Part shown: positions 5,808 through 7,848 of the stretch, in pieces
How positions within the stretch are numbered: position 1 is the stretch's first letter
Layout of the letters: the number at the start of each line of letters is the position of its first letter
Assembly: GCA_903872785.1 (NCBI GenBank)
Contig: CAIQLZ010000078.1
Coordinates: 1-7,848 of the forward strand
From: Candidatus Levyibacteriota bacterium
GTDB taxonomy: Bacteria; Patescibacteriota; Microgenomatia; Levybacterales; UBA12049
Length of the DNA stretch: 7,848 bases
Direction: 5' to 3'
Notes under the pieces: generated by a model
Database searches by the model: none
Seen by the model: only the letters and a program-made list of their open reading frames with translations
What the model was told of the DNA's origin: nothing
Translations under genes and position numbers: made by a program

Positions 5808-5837
5808 TTGCTATTTTGTTTACAAGTCAGGTATAAT
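5808..5837 (+). promoter_or_regulatory. Promoter of the zinc-ribbon gene
   Basis: TTGCTA (4 of 6), an 18-bp spacer and a perfect TATAAT. Transcription would begin near 5844, about 170 nt upstream of the zinc-ribbon ATG, which leaves a long leader. It stands back to back with the tRNA promoter. Confidence 0.55.
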
Positions 5838-5908
5838 TATATTATATTAATCCATCCTCCTTTCTCTAGATTCCTAGAAAATGGCAGGCGGGAGTTTAGA
5901 GATATTAA

Positions 5909-6010
5909 ATGATACAACAAATCCCACATCAAACATTTCCTAATTATTTTTTCGTGGAAAATCACATTACTTTAGCCGTGCTTAACGCGGCTTTGGAAGG
6001 GGGTGAATAG
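5909..6010 (+). CDS. Possible 33-codon leader/small ORF coupled to the zinc-ribbon gene
   Basis: An ATG opens a frame of 33 codons (begins MIQQIPHQTF, ends LNAALEGGE) that stops at TAG, three bases before the zinc-ribbon ATG (TAG TAA ATG). Its last codons (GAA GGG GGT GAA) carry the downstream ribosome-binding site, the usual geometry of translational coupling. The codon before its ATG is TAA, so it cannot start earlier. Only a weak purine run precedes it, and I recognise no family. It may be a leader peptide whose translation exposes the downstream site, a true small protein, or chance. Confidence 0.35.
   Translation: MIQQIPHQTFPNYFFVENHITLAVLNAALEGGE
5974..5992 (+). other. Hairpin immediately upstream of the zinc-ribbon ribosome-binding site
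   Basis: AGCCGTG and CGCGGCT form a 7-bp stem (one G-U) around a 5-nt loop, CTTAA. It ends two bases before the GGAAGGGGG site. The GC-rich stem stands out in AT-rich flanks. It may position or block the ribosome site, or protect the RNA. Confidence 0.5.
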
Positions 6011-6013
6011 TAA

Positions 6014-6316
6014 ATGGCAAATTTTCAAGATCAAAATTTAACTTGCCGCGATTGCGGTAAGCCCTTTATCTGGACAGCTTCAGAACAAGAATTTTATCAA
6101 TCAAAAGGTTTTCAAAACGCACCGGTTAGATGCCCGGCATGCCGAGCGTTAAAGAAAGCCCGTATGGATGGAAATCGCGGGGGAATGTCCTCAGGACAAT
6201 CCTTTCCGATAACTTGTGCAAGCTGTGGTAAGAGTGATACAGTACCTTTTGAACCGAAAGGAAATAGACCAGTCCTTTGCAAGGATTGTTTTAGAAAACA
6301 AAGACAATCTGCATAA
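6014..6316 (+). CDS. Small double zinc-ribbon protein (zinc-ribbon plus CxxC-x17-CxxC)
   Basis: This is a complete 100-residue protein with eight Cys in four CxxC pairs. The N-terminal half is a probable zinc-ribbon domain of the kind found in many Chloroflexi and Patescibacteria: LTCRDCGKPFIWTASEQEFY with C11/C14, then VRCPACRALKKAR with C40/C43. After a Gly/Ser linker (53-63), the second half is a CxxC-x17-CxxC module: ITCASCGK (C68/C71) and RPVLCKDCF (C89/C92), with the family's VPFEP between them. Two zinc ions are expected. Basic patches (KKAR, RKQR) suggest nucleic-acid or ribosome binding, but the role is not established. The start is fixed by the strong AGGGGG site about 10 nt upstream. 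It is preceded by a long leader with a possible coupled small ORF. The gene is convergent with the TPR gene about 310 bp away. Confidence 0.93.
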   Translation: MANFQDQNLTCRDCGKPFIWTASEQEFYQSKGFQNAPVRCPACRALKKARMDGNRGGMSSGQSFPITCASCGKSDTVPFEPKGNRPVLCKDCFRKQRQSA

Positions 6317-6338
6317 GATTATAATTTGTCCCGTCTAT

Positions 6339-6356
6339 GTCTGCCTTTGGCGAGAC
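6339..6356 (+). other. Bulged hairpin after the zinc-ribbon gene
   Basis: GTCT-GCC-TTT-GGC-G-AGAC folds into a 7-bp stem with a one-base bulge, 22 nt past the stop codon. A GC-rich tail (TGTGGCGGGG) follows instead of a T-tract, so it is not a standard terminator. Confidence 0.35.
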
Positions 6357-6371
6357 TGTGGCGGGGTAAAT

Positions 6372-6421
6372 GTATCGAAAGTATCACGCAGATATTTTAT
6401 CTTTTGTGATACTTTTGGTAT
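6372..6421. repeat. Long nested inverted repeat (hairpin)
   Basis: The outer arms are 16 bp, ten of them perfect (AAAGTATCAC / GTGATACTTT), extended outward by six more pairs including G-U wobbles. Inside sits a second hairpin, AGATA-TTT-TATCT, separated by a small internal loop (GC versus TTT). It lies between convergent genes. It may be a transcription barrier, a REP/MITE-like repeat or a small-RNA fold. Confidence 0.6.
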
Positions 6422-6625
6422 CTCTAGTTATTCTATTTTTGACCGCAAAAGTAACAAAACTCGATGATTGGTAAAGCTGTGCTATATCTTCTCGTTCCCT
6501 AGTTGGGTAATTTCGTCCCATCCTCAATCTCGCTTTGCTCCCTGGGGGATTCCCCTGATAGCTTGCTCGAAAATGTTTAACGCACTTTATTTAATTTTCT
6601 CATTCCTTTTTAAAATACGAAGAAA

Positions 6626-7848
6626 CTATTTAGAGGATGGAGTGGCTATATTCGGTGCGGGAATCTTCACCGGCGGATTTGTTGGAGGAAGTTGTGTTTC
6701 AGGTTTATTTACATTAAGAATTTGGTTTGCGTTGGCTGAATTGGCAGTGTTTTCATTTCCTGCTTGCGCTTTCCCTTGAAGAACAGCGATTTCCTTATCA
6801 ATTTTTCCTAAGCTGGTTTTATCATTGGCAACTATATTCCTAACTGTTTGATATTGTGCAAGCGCATTTTGTAAATCTCCCTTTTGCTCAAGTACATGAC
6901 CTAAATTGTAGTGTGAATTTGCATAATCCGGCTTAAGATTTACTGCAGTTAAGAATTGACTTTGGGCATTGTCCCATTGCTGCAGTTGATAATAAATGCC
7001 TCCCAAAGCTATGTATCCTTGCGGATTATTAGGATCAAGACTTACCCCTTGTTGAGCAGTTGAAATTGCAAAGCTTTCTGCATTTTGACCAAATCCGATG
7101 AGCTCCCTATATATAGAGGACAAATTCTGCCAATTGAGATTTGTTTGAGGAGCTACTGTTACAGCTTGCCGGGCAGCATTGATAGATTGCTGGATAAGCG
7201 TGGTTATATTTTGCTGAACTGTTTGATTCGGCTTAGCGCCTGCTGGCTGTTGAGAGGCAAGGGCGTTGGCCAGAGCAAGATTTGTTTGAGAAAACACCCG
7301 ATAAAAACCGTCTCTGTAGGGGAAATTTTGAATTGCCTGCGCTTGCAATTGATAGGTTAATGATCCATTATTTTGTGATTCCGCAATAAGCGATTTTTGG
7401 AAAGTTAAATCTGAGGAGATATAAGGAATGCCATAATATCCCATTATTCCTATAATCGCCAATATGACTACACTAGTAATAAATGGAAGAATCAAGCTCT
7501 TGTTATTATTTATTTGCGGCATTTCCATAGCGATAAGTCCCTTTTTAAGCGCTACAATTTGAAGTTCAATGTCAAAAAATCTATCTTTGGCCTTAGTGAT
7601 TAAGCTTTGATTTATTGCAAACAACCCCAATATTATAAAGAATAAAGTTTGACAGGGAAAATTCAAAGGCAAAAGAATCGAAATTAGGGATAGCGTAATT
7701 ACCGAGATGAGCATTTTATTTTGAGACCCCGCACGTATTTCTCTCAGAACTCTTATTAAGAGAAAGATGAAGGCACATAATCCTAATACCCCTGTTGTTG
7801 CTAGTAGCTCAAGCGGTAAATCAGATGACCTAAAGAAGGTTAGGCTCC
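6626..7848 (-). CDS. Polytopic membrane protein with O-antigen-ligase-like end fused to TPR repeats, N-terminus cut off by window edge
   Basis: The frame is open from the right edge to a TAG stop, giving the C-terminal 406 residues; the start lies outside. The first visible residues (SDLPLELLATTGVLGL...) match the end of the Wzy/WaaL O-antigen ligase fold, where a loop leads into a final membrane helix. Further helices lie at about 46-80 and 117-137 in window numbering. A large extracytoplasmic region follows, with Gln/Asn-rich helices and two clear TPR units at about 274-341 (NPQGYIALGGIYYQLQQWDNA; YANSHYNLGHVLEQKGDLQNA). It ends in a Pro/Asn-rich tail (PPTNPPVKIPAPN). Ligase-TPR fusions are a known bacterial architecture for attaching glycans to lipids or proteins. 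Here it probably glycosylates the cell surface. The Met at 7714 is internal. An O-antigen polymerase is the alternative. The catalytic loop cannot be judged because it is missing. Confidence 0.85.
   Translation of the reverse strand, partial: SLTFFRSSDLPLELLATTGVLGLCAFIFLLIRVLREIRAGSQNKMLISVITLSLISILLPLNFPCQTLFFIILGLFAINQSLITKAKDRFFDIELQIVALKKGLIAMEMPQINNNKSLILPFITSVVILAIIGIMGYYGIPYISSDLTFQKSLIAESQNNGSLTYQLQAQAIQNFPYRDGFYRVFSQTNLALANALASQQPAGAKPNQTVQQNITTLIQQSINAARQAVTVAPQTNLNWQNLSSIYRELIGFGQNAESFAISTAQQGVSLDPNNPQGYIALGGIYYQLQQWDNAQSQFLTAVNLKPDYANSHYNLGHVLEQKGDLQNALAQYQTVRNIVANDKTSLGKIDKEIAVLQGKAQAGNENTANSANANQILNVNKPETQLPPTNPPVKIPAPNIATPSSK

Larger units (their letters stand above)
5844..6013 (+). 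promoter_or_regulatory. Long structured leader with possible Shine-Dalgarno sequestration
   Basis: Near the transcript start is CCTCCTTTC (5856-5864), which mimics the 16S rRNA anti-Shine-Dalgarno tail. It can pair over nine positions (two G-U) with the strong ribosome-binding site GGAAGGGGG (5995-6003) ten bases before the zinc-ribbon ATG. Between them lie a small ORF and a 7-bp hairpin. In this AT-rich window, where most genes have no clear Shine-Dalgarno, so strong a site is itself unusual. The complementarity is seen; the switch is inferred. Confidence 0.4.
6317..6625. other. Gene-free convergent interval rich in hairpins
   Basis: This lies between the convergent zinc-ribbon and TPR genes. 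No convincing gene is present; a plus-strand frame here starts at TTG and runs into the antisense of the TPR gene. It contains a bulged hairpin (6339-6356), a long nested hairpin (6372-6421) and a GC-richer block at about 6500-6570 with a GGGG-ATT-CCCC stem (6545-6555). It may be repeat-derived. No classic stem plus T-tract terminator is visible. Confidence 0.5.

Noticed and set aside
5881..5943. 20-codon ORF (MAGGSLEILN...) in the zinc-ribbon leader
   Set aside because: Very short, and it overlaps the better placed 33-codon ORF that ends at the downstream start.
6468..6779. Plus-strand frame of 103 codons opposite the TPR gene end
   Set aside because: It starts at TTG and half of it is the antisense of the TPR protein's C-terminus; no domain is recognisable.
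1..7848. CRISPR array, toxin-antitoxin pair or prophage genes
   Set aside because: No regularly spaced repeats, no recognisable cas, toxin, integrase or phage structural genes were seen on either strand.

Overview
The window looks like chromosomal DNA of a Candidate Phyla Radiation bacterium (Patescibacteria), most likely in or near Microgenomates. This is inference from gene content, not a database result. The clues are an AT-rich sequence, genes that mostly lack Shine-Dalgarno sites, a DUF11 surface protein with a TGPE-type C-terminal sorting tail, a Rho with a non-standard N-terminus, tRNAs without encoded CCA, and an HTH/LAGLIDADG-like gene lodged among tRNA genes.

Layout from left to right. 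Positions 1-1903 hold two envelope genes on the minus strand. One is an unrecognised single-pass membrane protein that runs off the left edge; the other is a small secreted DUF11 protein with a wall-sorting tail. Each has its own near-consensus promoter. A divergent intergenic region (about 1957-2146) leads into rho on the plus strand, followed by an envelope gene for a LysM-LysM-M23 peptidoglycan hydrolase. A short convergent gap (4705-4885) separates this from a minus-strand tRNA unit: tRNA-Ala(CGC), then an HTH/LAGLIDADG-like gene, then tRNA-Ala(GGC). The stop codon of the protein gene lies inside the second tRNA gene. Back-to-back promoters at about 5779-5837 drive the tRNA unit leftward and, rightward, a long structured leader, a possible 33-codon upstream ORF and a 100-residue double zinc-ribbon protein. 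A gene-free convergent interval (6317-6625) contains a long nested hairpin. The right end is the C-terminal part of a minus-strand membrane protein with an O-antigen-ligase-like end fused to TPR repeats, cut by the right edge.

The genes do not form one operon. The shared theme is the cell envelope (sorted surface protein, anchored orphan protein, wall hydrolase, ligase/TPR protein) mixed with information processing (rho, two tRNAs, zinc ribbon). The most unusual structure is the tRNA/protein overlap: RNase P cleavage that matures the second tRNA-Ala would remove the stop codon from the protein's message, so one transcript cannot give both intact products. The second is the zinc-ribbon leader, where an anti-Shine-Dalgarno-like stretch near the transcript start can pair with a strong ribosome-binding site that lies inside the end of a small upstream ORF.
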